Translations under genes and position numbers: made by a program | Notes under the pieces: model-generated | What the model saw: only the letters and a program-made list of their open reading frames with translations | What the model was told of the DNA's origin: nothing | The model's database searches: none | Shown: piece by piece, positions 1 through 12,823 of the stretch | Numbering within the stretch: the first letter of the stretch is position 1 | How the letters are laid out: each line of letters starts with the position of its first letter | Assembly: GCA_003342895.1 (NCBI GenBank) | Contig: PTFA01000042.1 | Span: 1-64,000 of the forward strand | Direction of reading: 5' to 3' | DNA length: 64,000 nucleotides | DNA from: Casuarius casuarius | Taxonomy: Eukaryota > Chordata > Aves > Casuariiformes > Casuariidae

Positions 1-395
1 TTTAGTGCTTTGGTTCACCTAGCTTTGCATCCTTTAAGTGTCTTATTAATTGCAAGTGTTTTGGTGTTACTGTTAATCATTTGTTTTTGTCAAGGTTTTA
101 TGCCTAGCAAATCTCATGAAAAATCTCACAGTTTCCCTATGAACAAGAATGAATGTGGATATATGTGTGCGGATGGAGGGATGGATTGTTCCAGAGGGGA
201 CTCCTCCAGCCCAAGGACATGCAACATCTGGAGGTCTTGCTACCTTTTGCAGGTGTTCTGGATGGATTGGGGCCACCAGTGTGGCATTTTGGCTATAGCC
301 TTGCAATGGGAAAACTGACACTGAGATCCAAGGTTAAGGTGTTGAATTTCTACTCTGTACATCACCTGTTGCTCAAGAATTGTATAATGGGGGTT
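1..395. other. unique non-genic sequence
   Basis: No gene is supported. An open frame on the plus strand (10-318) encodes a hydrophobic N-terminal stretch, but it begins at TTG rather than ATG, resembles no family I know and has no splice context. I treat it as chance. Confidence 0.6.
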
Positions 396-434
396 AAAAA
401 CAAACAAACAAACAAACAAACAAACAAACAAACA
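396..434. repeat. (AAAC)n microsatellite
   Basis: About nine uninterrupted AAAC units. Read on the minus strand they give a spurious repeated Phe-Val-Cys-Leu stretch in an open frame, so that frame is not a gene. The locus is probably length-polymorphic. Confidence 0.95.
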
Positions 435-3400
435 TCTATGGTATCTTAACCTTTGAATGCTAGGAATTGTTCTCCGTGAGCATATTTTATCCACATATTC
501 CAGGAAAAAGTTTATTCCTTTCCTTAGTTGGATATATATTGTACATACAGAAAAGCTGCAGCTCGAGGTAGCATCCAGCCATTGATTGGAGGTTATGTCC
601 TGACACATTTTATGTACAAGTTTATACAAGGATTACATTAGCCTTACAAAGCATTTTGCATGTTGTTGAGAAAAAATATTAGGCGCCCTTTGTTTAGAAA
701 AAGTTTTGTTTGGTTGGATTTTAGTTTATTAAAGGGTTCCAGATAAACATCCTTATAGACTAAACAGCTTTGGTTTGCCCACAGAATTAATACATTGTGC
801 AGACAGTGCTGCTTCTACCCTCTCTTCAACACCTGCTTTTCAATCCTTTCTGCATGTATTGTGTATGAGGGGAACTGAGTTGCAGACAAGGGGGCCGGAG
901 TTCCCTGTAATGAGCTTGCATTCTCCATATTATGGCCAGGTCCTAAGGCCCCTGTCACCCACAGCATAAAATTTCAGCACTTTCTGGGCAGAACTTTCAA
1001 ATACTCCCTAGAGGGACAACTGGAACACGACACTTCCATTGTTTAGGGGCAGGTGGCACGCACTGCCAAAACGCTCGGATGCTGACAGTGGGTGACTTCT
1101 GATATTTCTAGGCTGATTAGTGTTCAGTGGATGGTCTGTAGAAACACAATAGCCTCTTCTATAGTGCTACTTTTCAAAGACCACAGCATGTGTAGCATTT
1201 AATATCCATATGGTGCACGGACTTAATGTATGTGTTTTTTGGAACTAGATCGATTCTCTGAGTTACTTCTCCAAACAAAAATGATAATCACTCTAAATAC
1301 CAATTAATACTGGAAGTAGAAGCTGCTGCTTACAGTTCCTCTGTGTGAAATGCTGTCCCCAGGGAAATTTACAGGAATTTTTTCATTGACTTCAGTACTA
1401 CCAAAATTTGCCTACTGTGCGAAATACGAAGTTATTTCTATCCCAGCGAATGGAATTTCTTGTTATGTTTGGGAACTGCTAGAGTGAACTACAGTGTTAT
1501 ATCTGTCTCAGTGAAGCATAGCTATATTGGAGACAATTGGGCAGGTTTGATTTAGTCACGAATTGCTTCCGTTAATTAAAAAACCCCCGAAATGTTCCAC
1601 TTCTCTGTGCTGAGTCAAGTGGTTCACACCAGAAGTAGTGAAAACAACATCTGTGCAATCCTGTTCATCCTTTCAGTTTAAAATTTGTTCCTTTTTTTCT
1701 TTTAAAGCTGAACTCCTTTGAATGCTCTAGGTATATAATATCCTCTATCAGTTATATAATAAATAATCACCTGATTTATTTATCAGTCATTACATATATA
1801 TATATATATGTATATGCAGGATTCTAACACTACTGTACATTTTATAAGTAGCAACTCAGCTTCTCAGAGAATAAGCCTTTAGATCAGTCTTTTGAAGACT
1901 GATAACCTGAGCACAGTCTGTATCTGCCCCGATGACATTATTTGTACTTGAAGAGAGAAAGAACCCTTCAAATACATGTCCAGATTGCGTAAGGATGGTG
2001 TCACTGCAAATATGGTTGTGCCAGCTTGTGCAGTGTTATCAACAATGAGGTCAAGTACAGTATCCATTAAGCACAGAAAATAAACAGAAACTACTTAAAT
2101 AGCAAGTAAAACACAGGCACATATTTCCCTAGTTGCAAGCTCAGTTCAAGCCAAATATTTTTACAACAACTGACCTCACAATTCTTGGTCATGGATGATT
2201 CGGGGACACCACACTGAATATACAAATGTGCACAGTAGTGCAGTCTGAAATAATACAATTAAATAAAATGCACAGCCATTATTGGAACTGGAAACGCAAT
2301 GAAAATCTAAACACTTCCTGCCTCAGAATGAGAAAGGTCAAAAAGATCAGTGTCTTGCAGTGCTGTGTAACACAAAGTGACTGCTAGCACAAAGAAAGAG
2401 CTAGTAAAAGCATCCATGAAATTAAACTTTCTTTTTGGCTGCCATCAAACTTTATTTTGCAGTCTTTCAGTTCTGTCACCGAGATCTAGAAAGCTGAGGG
2501 CCACAGAGGACCTGTGTCACAGGGCTCATTAAAAGAAAGAGTGGTAATTTGTTATACAAAAACTCTATGATTTTTCCCCATCAAAATTTGTATGTTGTCT
2601 ACTCTAAAAAGGAGGGGTAAACCATCTTACTCCAAATGAAAGTCAAACCTATTTTTGTTATCATATAGGCGACACTTAAATGCTGAAATATTATTTTTCA
2701 TGGGAATATTAATTTAAGAAGCATTATAAATTTATTGAGAAGTATTTCTTTTCTTTTGATGCTTCATTCAGAAAAATATGTGACAAAAGCATATTGACCA
2801 ATTTTGCTAATAGAGGGATCTGAGATCACAGTAAGTGAATGCTAGAGGGTTTTTTTTCCATCAGGGCTTCTAATCCTACAAAATGTTACCAAAATTTGCA
2901 AGTCCACCTGGTTATACAGTATCAAGATACTCTAGGTCCATCAGATATACTCACCTGGAAAAGAAGGGTGCTTGTTCATTTCAAAGAGAAGCATGTCTCT
3001 GAAGAGGAATTCAGTTATGGAAAGCAGGATGCAGAAAGCCCCAGACTCCTGAAAGACCAAATCAGAGACATACTGCAGTTTGCTTTTACCTTATGGAGCT
3101 GATAGTTCCAGTTGCTACTGGAGATTCTTCAGGTCTTTCATAAAGATCCTCCAACAGAGATAAACTTGCGGTGATTTACAGCAGCGGCATCCTGCCTCCA
3201 ATGACATAATGTATTTGGAAAGCTTGCTTTTTTTAACTATTTTTTTCTTTTCTTGTCTACTGCTATTAAAGAAGCTAGTCTGTCAGGGTTATGAAACTAA
3301 ATGAATTATATCAGAGCAAGAGAAAGAATAATCAAGACCTAAGATTTGGGTTATATAATCTGTTGGCTAATCACAAAATCAATACTTTCATCAGATTAGG

Positions 3401-3724
3401 ATTCAGAACGATTGAGTTTTTAATTTCAGTGAGACTCTGCTCTGAGGAAGGAACCTGCATTATTCCTTAAATGGGAAGTTAAATCATTCTTCACTTCTTC
3501 CAGAGTAAACTAAATTTGAAGGCCTTTACTCTTTAAACAGAACGTGGCAATTCTGTGAAGAGACCTTATTCCATTCCTTAGAGAAGGGGCCTTGCTCTGA
3601 CTGAAGACCACTTTTCTGAGAAGGTTAGAGTAGGTGTTGATTCATTTCCAAGTCAGCCTCCAGCAAGCATTTTTGCTCAGGGAGACTCGATATGACTTGA
3701 CATCCCACGTGAACTGAGACAAAT
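435..3724. other. unique AT-rich non-genic sequence
   Basis: No coding region, RNA gene or clear repeat is visible beyond the TA run noted separately. An open frame at 2839-3102 has no recognisable domain and no flanking splice signals that I can defend. Confidence 0.55.
1791..1816. repeat. (TA)n microsatellite
   Basis: A run of TA dinucleotides interrupted once by G. It is a simple repeat embedded in AT-rich DNA. Confidence 0.9.
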
Positions 3725-3805
3725 GCATCTGTGGTTTAGTTTCTCATTCACAAAGGAGAGGAGGGAATGGTGCTTTCCTGTTCCGCAGGGGTGTTAAGCA
3801 TATAT
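3725..3805 (-). repeat. MIR-like SINE fragment
   Basis: The plus strand reads like the reverse complement of a MIR core: a CTGTGGTTTAGTTTCTCATT stretch stands in for the usual CTGTGCCTCAGTTTCCTCAT. It is followed by a purine-rich segment and by CAGGGGTGTTAAG, resembling the antisense CAGGGTTGTTGTGAG segment. It is strongly diverged, as expected of an amniote-age insertion. Boundaries are approximate, and a chance resemblance is possible. Confidence 0.45.
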
Positions 3806-5209
3806 ATAAGTAGCAAGTATAAGTATATAAGACAAAAATGGCCCATCCCTCATGTTGTGGTAAAAAGGGCTAAATACATGAAATAGCTAGATAGAATGAA
3901 AAGATGGAGCTTAANGCTTGAAGACTGGGGAGATAAGATTATACAGGTAAATAACGTGACAACCTGAGAAACCGTCCTCTGAAATGAGGCTATGAGTTTG
4001 TATTTGTTTTAGATTCATAAGTAAAAATATACTCAGGCAAAAGCAAATCTGAGCTGGAAAAGATACTTGATAATGAGGACAATCTGAAACATTCATTTCA
4101 CTGAACACTTAACGTTTTACCCCATTTGGAATATCAGTTTTCATAGTATTTCCAGCCAGTGTACATTTTTATTTAAATTAAATTAAACTGTTTAGCCACA
4201 TGTGCATGCCAGTTTAAATAGTCCTGTTTGGAGAACATTATTTTCACCTTTATTGGACAAAAAATATCATAGGAAGTTGCCTTGCCCTGGAAATTGAACC
4301 CAGTTGGAAATAAATGAACTGGGATACAGCCAGGCCTGGAAAGTGTGTAAAATAAGAATCTGCTTAGCAGAGAGGTGCACATTTTGAAAGCATCAATATT
4401 GTTATCTTTTAAGGAGATGGAACGCTTTCTGGGATTATATCCCATGAAAACAGAAGAACTTCACAGAATTCATGTTATATCTTTGTGTGATTCCATAAAT
4501 AGAGCAGGTTTATAATAGTAAGCATTTGATTTTAATGGGATAAAAGTATTACTTATTACTGCATCTCCTGCAGTCTCCAACCACAAGCAGGGTCCCACTG
4601 CAATATTTATTTTACACTGGAAAACTAATAGACAGTCCTATAGTCTGAACACTACGTAGGTAGATTGAGATGATGAGGAAAAGATATTTATTTTTACATC
4701 CCTATTTTGTTTGTAAGTTGACTTCAGAGGAATCTGGATAAAGTTTTAGACACTTGCTTAAATCCATAGAGTACCTAATAATTCAGTATAGGTCTCCTGA
4801 CTTCCAGAAGGATCTACAGATCTCACACTTAAAACATATTTCCAAAGAGCAGAAGCCATAGATTTCCCCACAGAGTCTTATGAGCAGCTCAGATGCGAAA
4901 AATGGCCAATCTTTAAGGAATTTTACATATGACAAATAGCCAATAGGACTATTCCTCTGAAAGTCTGGAGACACACAAAATATTTATAGTAGGAATGCTT
5001 GTGCTTCCTGAAAAAAGAAATATTTTCTTTATAAGTGATGGTAGGTGCTTCACTCAGAAACATTCCTCTCCATTCTTCGTGCAATTAAATTTTGAAAACA
5101 TGATTCAGTCATCCAAAATATTATATTTTTAATGGCTGTATTTGTTTGATGATACAACATAGGAAAATACATTTGCTACTCGGAAGATAACACTTTCTAT
5201 TCGTCTTTT
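3806..5209. other. unique non-genic sequence
   Basis: AT-rich sequence with one ambiguous base at 3915 just upstream. No supported gene or repeat. The short open frames on the minus strand here are interspersed with stops and look like noise. Confidence 0.55.
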
Positions 5210-5300
5210 TTTGTATTTAAATGCTTCACAAAATAGTTAATCTTTACAACTCACTTAGGAGAAGTTATATGCCCTCATTGTACTGGTGGTGAACATGTGG
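5210..5300 (+). repeat. MIR-like SINE fragment
   Basis: The order of motifs follows the MIR 3' half: a CTTCACAAA-like block (MIR GCTTTACAAA), then TTAATCTTTACAACTCA (MIR TTAATCCTCACAACA), then a region standing where MIR has TATTATCCCCATTTTACAGATGAGG. The match is diverged and I would not defend exact ends. Confidence 0.4.
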
Positions 5301-8114
5301 TAAATGGATTATTCACTATGGGAAGTTTATCAGTGTATTGGTATCAATATTATTATATCACCGCCTTTACAATAGTATACCATACCTGCGAACACTATAG
5401 CTGTGCCGGTAAATTAGGCAATGCGATGACATAGTCCATACTAGAGCTTTATCATCTATGTTGTTAAATTGTTTTGGTCCATGCCAATTAGCACTCTCCC
5501 CTAAAACTTCCAATTACAGTTCAGAGTCAGCATGGACCACAGACCATTCCCAGGGGAGGGGGTTTACAAGCTCATCCTGTTCTATTAGAAGAGAAGACTA
5601 TGAACAGTGTGAACGTGGCCAGCCAGCTTCTACTAGCCTCAGTGCCAGGAACAGGCCTGGGCATGTTTAACTTACTAATACAAAAATAAATGAGTGGGGT
5701 TTTTTGTTTCCTTTTTTTCCTATGTTCATTTGGTGCGACCGGAAGTTAAGCTATGTAAACATAGGATTGAAGTTCAGTAGTTACCTTCCTCGAAATAAGT
5801 TAATATCACTTGCATGATCAGTGCATTTTTCTGGAATATCAGAACAGCAACCAGGAGCTTCTCCTCAAGTGCCTACATGCAGTAGCCTCACATCACTTCT
5901 CACTGTTACAAGGTTATGATTTCATTAAAAAGCTACACAAAATGAGGCCATTTTCATGAATAACTGACACTAGATAAAGTATTTCTTCTGATTTGTGTTC
6001 TTTCTCTTACTGCCATGCTTAATCATACAGATAGGTGGCAATTTCCATCATCAGTGAGGCTTAGCTGCAATTTTCCTTTCCATGAGTTCTTCACGTGTTT
6101 TGGATGATAAATCGTGGAAACTTATATAAACATAACAATCACCTAATGTGAGCTCCTGCTGTTATGTGGAAAAACAACATTCTAGACACTCACAAAATAC
6201 TTGTATTTACCATGTTAGCAAAATCCAAAAGCATTGTCTGCTACTGCGACTACAAAATCTGATTATCACAATGCAGCATGGTTGTAATATTCACACAAGA
6301 GCAAAGTCTGCTTGTCCCATGGCTGTTTGTAGTCAACCTCTTATGATTCGGTTCTCCACCCTGCTGTTCATTTGCCAGTAACCCAAGACCTCGCAGCAGC
6401 AAGTCCCATTCCTAAGCAAACAAATATTAGAGAAACACAGTCCCCACCAGACAGGACCAGGGTCCCAAGCATCATCCTGTAGCATCGCTAGCGTATTGCT
6501 GACCCATTTGCCCTGGCTCCATGCTGCTGTCCCACTCCAAATACACTTACTTCAGTCAGAAACGTAGAGGCAAAGTAGAATTCCTATCACTATATCTGTT
6601 TCACTGCTTTCCTGGACACATTTGTCAAATCTTTCCATCTAATTACACAGCCTCATTACCCTGCAGTGGCATTTGATGCCAAGCGTGGCGGAGGGAGGCC
6701 ACCCACAGACAGTGCCTGCGACAGGGCAGGGACTTGGCTTGCATTTGCAGAAGCACAGATCTACATCTGATTTACATGCTGGCATAGTCACTATTTGTGT
6801 CAGCTAACACTCTTGATAACTTCACAAGCAGTGCAAAGAATGGGTCCCAGAGCCTTCAGTTTTTAAGTCTTTTTACGTATGGCTGTAGCAGCTTGACACA
6901 AATATCAAACAGGTCACTTCAAATGCAATATACTCATTTGCTTTAACAGGATATAAAGAACAAAGCAAAGCGTTCAGAGGACTTAGTTTCTTTAGAAACT
7001 AAATCCCACTGATTTCATCTACAGAAAATGCTCGTGCATTCCCAGCTTCTTTAAATACAAAGTACACACGTTGCACATGATGTGTTGCTCCTAGAATTCA
7101 CAGCCCTTACAAATTAATGACACTGACTGGGATCCTGGAGGGAATCCAAGAAGCATATAATTCATCAGATTTCACCCACACTCAGACAGCCTGGCTGCTT
7201 GCTTCATTCTTGAGGCTATGTTGCTACAATTTCTTTTGAACAGGTCACCTCCAACCTCAATCCAAGAGCCACAATATTTAAACTTTGCATCAGTTTGACT
7301 GACATTGCATAGAGCATTCACTGCATGGAGTTTTCTTGCAAAAACAAAGCAGCTGCTGGATTATGGTTCTAAAACTCTAAGAGGCAAGAGCCCAAATTAT
7401 TTTAAGAAACATGAGACTGAGTGAAGAATGTGGTTTGCACAGCTGAAAATGAAGGTCATCAATTCTGAAATTTAGCCTATATAAATAAAATGTTTGGCTT
7501 CTTGAAATTTTTCTACTTAAATTCCTGTAGGAGTCAGTGGATCCAAATGACAGCTGATAGAAAAACAAATCTTTATAATTTCCTTTTAAAATTGAGTCTC
7601 AAGTTGGCAGGAAAATAAATATATTATTCTTTTACAAAACAAACTTATTAATTGTGATTAATCATAAATAACTCTAATTGTTATCCTAGCTAATACCGAT
7701 AATATTTTAGTCTTAAACTTTAGTAACCACATAAAATTGAGTGAAGACTTAAATAGATTCCTGAAATAGCTATTCTTGATGTGTGAATGCTAAGCAGACA
7801 AAACACTGAGCAACAATTACTTTAACTTTTATATTTTATGTTGGACATTCACATTGTAGCTGAGTCTCTCACCTTGATTCATTACTTCATGTTTTCATAT
7901 ATATTTGAATATTAAAATATAAATATAATATACACAATATAAAAAGGCTCTAAACGGCATACCAAATGTTTCCAGACTTATTGGCAGTATATCCATAGGT
8001 CATGGATGACTTATGACATCAAAAAAGAAAAACCGTTAATAGTTCTGACATATTTTAAATATGTGAGGCTCTTGTTCTCTACGGTCTTATTCTATATAAT
8101 TCTATATTACTGCA

Positions 8115-8150
8115 TTCTTACAGTAACATAACATTATGTTACTGTAAGAA
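8115..8150. repeat. perfect inverted repeat, 17-bp arms, 2-base spacer
   Basis: The left arm 8115-8131 and right arm 8134-8150 are exact reverse complements, separated only by CA. The arms start TTCTTACAGTAAC and end GTTACTGTAAGAA. Transcribed or extruded, this gives a nearly loopless hairpin or cruciform. The sequence does not show whether it is a MITE remnant, a binding palindrome or a replication-slippage product. Confidence 0.9.
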
Positions 8151-8978
8151 ACCAAAGCCCAGCAACTTTAAGACTACTCACACACTTCTTGGATTATTTT
8201 GCTGCAAGTCTACTATAAAGTAAAATAGAAGCTGAAAAAGTGAAGGGGAAAGTCCTGGGTATTCTTATGTGGGACCAAGATGGATATAATTCAGACTAAA
8301 TGTGACATTTAAAGCAAATTTCCCTTCCTTACAATGCAGTGAGAGGCAGTAGTCTAGTACAGTACATTCCAGACCACACATATGAGCAAAAAAAAGTCAA
8401 AGAAAATCCAGTATCAAGAAATGAATCGTTGCAAGCCTATGTGAAGATGCATTTACATTCTAATGACAGAGAAATACAAGAGCTAACTCTGAACTCTTAC
8501 TGGGATGCAAGTGGCTCAGCTATTGCGGAGCTCAGGACGAACAAATCCTTCAGCGTTACCCTAGCTGCTTCAGCAGCTCTGCAGCCCATCCAGGCTTCTC
8601 ACCTACCGGCAACTTAAAGCTCACTCAGGTTGGTCTGCACTACTCTAGTCAGAAGTCTAGTTCAAACGTTCCTGCTTTGCTTCTGGCACACAGACTGTCA
8701 ACATATTAGTGCATCAGTTAACCTTTCGCACATTGTCCTGTGAAAACCAGTGAGGAGAGATTGCTGATTTGTATATACTTAGTGGCCATATTTATTCTCA
8801 CATCCAATTATTTTAACAGAGATGTGTATTCATTCTGTGGGTTAAAATTCATGGGACTTCATAAGCTACACTGACAAACAAGGCATTTTGTCGACATAGA
8901 GATTGCAGACTTGCACCTAATTGCATACAAGCAGCTGAGGACAGGAGGAGGGCAAAAACTATGGAAATAATCAAATGA

Positions 8979-8997
8979 ACACACACACACACACACA
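8979..8997. repeat. (AC)n microsatellite
   Basis: Nine AC units without interruption, followed by an A-rich AAAGAAAAAG tail. Confidence 0.95.
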
Positions 8998-9559
8998 AAG
9001 AAAAAGAAAATAAAGAAGCCATGGTACGGCCTTTCCTGTGTGCTCCCAGAAAGGGATGTAAGTGCTGAAAGCAAGAAGGGGAGAGGAAATGCTGGCAATA
9101 TTTACTTTCCTTTCCTCAGTCTCTCACTTGTTTACATCATATCCTGTCTGGATGGCTTCCAGATAAAAAGGTACTTTTCCTGCCGTGATTTCAGAATATG
9201 TTCTTTACAGGGCACAGAAGTTACAAATAGCAAGCTACCTCTTTTAAATACATTTGTTTCTTCTCAGTGCTCATCAGGCACTAGGATATACAGCAGATAT
9301 TTTGAGACTTAGCTCAGGAGGGAAGGAAGAAGAGTTATTGTCTGTTATATGTTTTCAGATGTAAACAGTTATGTCATATGTTATTTTATCCCTATAGCAT
9401 TTTATTTTGCATTATTTAAAACATCATTGCTTAAACATCTAAAAAAGAAAGTCCAATACTACTTGGACTTGTAGGCATCTTTAAGAAAAACCTCAAAAAT
9501 GGCATATATGGCAAAAACAGCTAGGATGACTAGTTATCTTATGAACCCTATCTTATAAA

Positions 9560-9925
9560 AGGAGACTAGAAGAGCTTGGCTCATCCAGTACAGGAACGTG
9601 AAAGAAACAGTGCAGTTAGTACATCTCTAAAAATTCAACTGGGGGATAAATACCAGAATGGAAAAAGGGTCCTTTAAGCCAAAGGCAAAAGATAACCCAA
9701 GAGGAAATCTATACAAACCGGCCACAGATAAATATAGGCTGAAAATTAGAATAACATTTTTTATCATAAGCACCATGAGATTCTGCAGCAGCCTTCCCAT
9801 ATAGACAAGGGGAAAAAATGGTTCTAAGGTAAAGCTTTGTGGTAGGGATTTCATGCTGTTGTGGGGTCCTGCAATCAGAGGCTTAGACTTGCTAATCCAA
9901 GAAGCTCCTTCTAGCCCTGAAAATG
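9560..9925 (+). mobile_element. CR1 LINE, 3' end fragment (copy 1)
   Basis: A 5'-truncated, decayed copy of a CR1-type non-LTR retrotransposon, sense on the plus strand. In order it carries hallmarks of the CR1 3' end: GACTAGAAGAGCTTGGCT near 9564, GGGGGATAAATACCAG near 9641, a GGCCACAGATAAATATAGG segment near 9719, CTGCAGCAGCCTTCCCATA near 9783, and a terminal GGGTCCTGCAATCAGAGG-like block near 9863. These follow the familiar sauropsid CR1 tail order. The reverse-transcriptase part is missing and there are many substitutions, so the copy is old and inactive. The assignment rests on remembered family structure. Ends are approximate. Confidence 0.75.
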
Positions 9926-9984
9926 CAAAATTGCACCAGCTCCTATGGCTTCAGATATCACCATCCACCTCAAGAGCTGTACCC

Positions 9985-10905
9985 ATTTGACAGCTGAAGA
10001 TTCACAGAGGAGTGATAAGGTCATAGAGAAGCTCAATGAGTTCTTTGTATAAGTAAATACAAGGTAAGCTATTTCAGGAAAACAGATCTCAACCACGCCT
10101 ACATGATGCTGGACTCAGAAGGTGAGACTCAAGGAAGAGATATTGCAGTCATCATTGGAAGTCCTCCAAAATCTTTGACTTGATGTACAATGGTATTCAA
10201 AGCGCCAACAAAGTTTTGGGCATCATCAGGAACGGTTTTGCAAAGAAGACATTTTGCTGCTATGTAATTCCTTGGTGCTCTCACATCTTGAGTACTGCAT
10301 GCAGTTCTGGTCTCCACATCTCAAAAGGACTTAGAAAAGGGCAAATATAATGGTCAAGGGGATGGAGCAGCTATCTTACCAGGAGGGACTGAAAAGCCTG
10401 GGACTTCAGGTTGGAGAGAAGACTGAGTAGGGAGGATACAACGGCGGTTTAAAAGAAGTCAGGAAATAGTAGGTAAGGTAAACACCAAACTTATTCACCA
10501 GATCCAACAAACTAGTATTCCACTAAGTCTGATCATATATTTAAGACAGATCAAATAAAGTATTTTACAGAGCAGGTAGTGAACCTCTGGGACTTACTAC
10601 CTCAGGAAACTGATGCTCTCAGTATCAGCAGGTTCAAAAAGAGAGTAGACAAATTCATGAACAACAGGTCTATAAACATAAACTAATGGTAGTAGGCAGC
10701 AGCAAGCCCTCCAAGATCCTTAAAACAATGACTGGAAATGCAGAGACATGAAGTGACTGAACTGCAGAAAGTCATCTACGGGCTCCAAAACTGCATCTCC
10801 TCCTTCCCCCCACCGCCCCCAATGGGAACAGTAGGTTAGATGAACACAGGTCTGACGCAGGAGGGCATTTCCCACCATGAGCTCCATGCAGCTTTTTCAT
10901 GTTGT
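9985..10905 (+). mobile_element. CR1 LINE, ORF2 end plus 3' end fragment (copy 2)
   Basis: A second CR1 copy in the same sense, starting about 60 bases after the first ends. It includes GAGAAGCTCAATGAGTTCTT near 10029, a stretch found in the CR1 ORF2 interior. It continues with TTGAGTACTGCATGCAGTTC and TGGTCTCCACATCTCAAAAG near 10287-10326, then GGGGATGGAGCAGCT. The tail has GTGAACCTCTGGGACTTACT near 10579, and the end near 10814-10863 reads GGGAACAGTAGGTTAGATGA followed by GGTCTGACGCAGGAGGGCA. The frame is broken by stops and deletions, so it is a dead copy. The different 5' content and second tail show that it is a separate insertion. Confidence 0.8.
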
Positions 10906-11500
10906 AAGGTCTGATGTACATGCTAAAAGTCCTCTCATGATTTAACCACTGAGCTATACTCCCACCATAGCAAAGGCTGGAAAACCAGAGTACTCACAGA
11001 CTGCACCAACGCCTACTTCAGCATGTATACGTATACCTGAGCATGCCAGGCAACCACACCACTCGTTTCCACTTCAAGCCTCAGTGCCAGCCAGCGTCCA
11101 AGGCAGGGACCTTCTCACATGCCCTAAAGCAGACCGCATTAAAGCTCAAGGAGGACTTTGGTTAAACTTCATGCAAGTCTATTACCTGAGGAAAGGTGAG
11201 TAATTCAGTCTCCAACTGAAATAAGCAGCTGATAGCCTCGCTCAAAGCAAATGTATAACTCAGATTTAATGTCAAGCTAGCAACTCTTATCTCAAAATCT
11301 GAGCAGCAATAAACACAGCAATGGGACTGAACTTGCATTGAGTGTATTGAACTCCTCTCCAAAAGCTGTAACAAAGCATCCAAAGTCATACAGAAGAGGA
11401 GGATTTAATAAAATACACTCTTACTCTGCTTGAAGCCCATCAACATACTCACCAGGCATATACACAGAACTACCAGTGAAAATGGGGCCAGAGTCCTATT

Positions 11501-11520
11501 AAAAAAAAAAAAAAAAAAAA
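11501..11520. repeat. A20 homopolymer
   Basis: Twenty consecutive A. It could be the poly(A) tail of a retroposed sequence, but no recognisable body or target duplication is seen upstream. Confidence 0.95.
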
Positions 11521-12401
11521 GAAGATATTTGTAAGTGTTACCTGTTCACTACATCCCTATTCATCAGTAGGGATCAAACAATAGGCATGATAAACAAAAC
11601 ACATCCCCGCAAGTTGGAGCCCAAATGGTATATGCAATGCTTATAGTCATGTAATTATCATTCTTATAGTAACTGTAGACATAAGTAAAAAATAGCATGC
11701 ATCCAGTAAGAATGCCATTGAACAGGTTAAGATAGACTTCCTGAAAGCCAGAAAACTTTTCCGTAGCAATGTACTTACAATGCAAAATTTCAAAAAATTT
11801 TTTTAGACAACTTGAAGTAAATCTTTGTAAAAACAACCTGATAAATGGTAAGTATGGACATCCAACATTAGCAGGGAAAAATTAAGGGCTAGGTGTACTA
11901 TGAATTGTGCTGGAATGGGACAGCATGTATCTTTGGAAGGCTTTCAAGTTTTAAGTGCAAATCACAAGAGATTAACCTGTATTTTTCAATAGTCTACTTA
12001 AGGTAAACATTTCTGGTATGTTAAAAGAGCTTTAGTTTGAGATTTTCTGAAAAGAGGTTTCTTTAGGATATTTCTAAGAAAGGTATCTCTACAACAGATA
12101 TTTTATATGCCAGAAGAAATAATTTTATTATTATTCTCCAGTATTTGTCCAGTCTGCTTATATACAACTCAACAAATTATGAAAAGCAGCAAATTAGCTC
12201 TGCACAGATGATAATAATTCCACATAGGAAAAAAATGCTGATAGAAGAAATGAATAACCAGAGAGTTAATTATCGTTAGAACTTTTATTTGCAATAAACA
12301 AACTCATATGGTAAGCAGAGATTAATTTTTTCCAAGCCATAATATTTATGCATTTCCATGAAATTTTGGATATGTAATTCTGGATAGCTATTGAGTGGCT
12401 C

Positions 12402-12415
12402 AAAAAAAAAAAAAA
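12402..12415. repeat. A14 homopolymer
   Basis: Fourteen consecutive A in AT-rich sequence, with no associated element recognised. Confidence 0.9.
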
Positions 12416-12823
12416 TCAATTCAGCATACTTATATAACTCTTGCTATAGCACATTTGTCCAAGGGACAATCCTCTCCCTTTGACATAAGATTATGTCAAA
12501 TCAAACCAGATAAAGGACAAACCATCCAAACTGGCTGAAAAACAGAGTACAAAAGGGTTTTCATAGGAAGTTTTGCAAAGACACTGTCATATCTTGGATA
12601 GACAGTTATTTATTTTCAGCAGTCCACCCGATAATTTAGCCCTTCTGCAACACATTTGAAGGCACAAACTCTTCCTCAGTATGAATCACACAAGAATGAT
12701 CACATATATGAGGCCAGCAGATGGGATGAATAGGACCAAGAGGTGGATTGCCACATTTCAAGATGCATGTAAATAGAAACGTAGGCTACACCCACAGAGC
12801 CAGGTGCCTGCCCAGCTTTGCAG

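Larger units (their letters stand above)
5301..9559. other. unique AT-rich non-genic sequence
   Basis: No supported gene. It holds a perfect inverted repeat at 8115-8150 and a CA microsatellite at 8979-8997. A small imperfect stem pairs 5475-5484 with 5530-5539. An open frame at 8339-8617 has no recognisable domain. Confidence 0.55.
10906..12823. other. unique non-genic sequence
   Basis: No gene is supported. It contains an A20 run and an A14 run (listed separately) and otherwise AT-rich sequence with frequent stops in all frames. Confidence 0.55.

Noticed and set aside
10..318. Open frame with hydrophobic N-terminus resembling a signal anchor
   Set aside because: It begins at TTG, with no ATG in a suitable place and no homology.
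240..629. 129-codon open frame on the minus strand
   Set aside because: Part of it is the translated (AAAC)n microsatellite, and the rest is unrecognised.
5475..5539. 10-bp inverted repeat (TGGTCCATGC / GCATGGACCA)
   Set aside because: Short arms with a 45-base loop. This is expected by chance in 64 kb.
11501..11520. A20 run as a retroposed gene tail
   Set aside because: No recognisable body and no target duplication.
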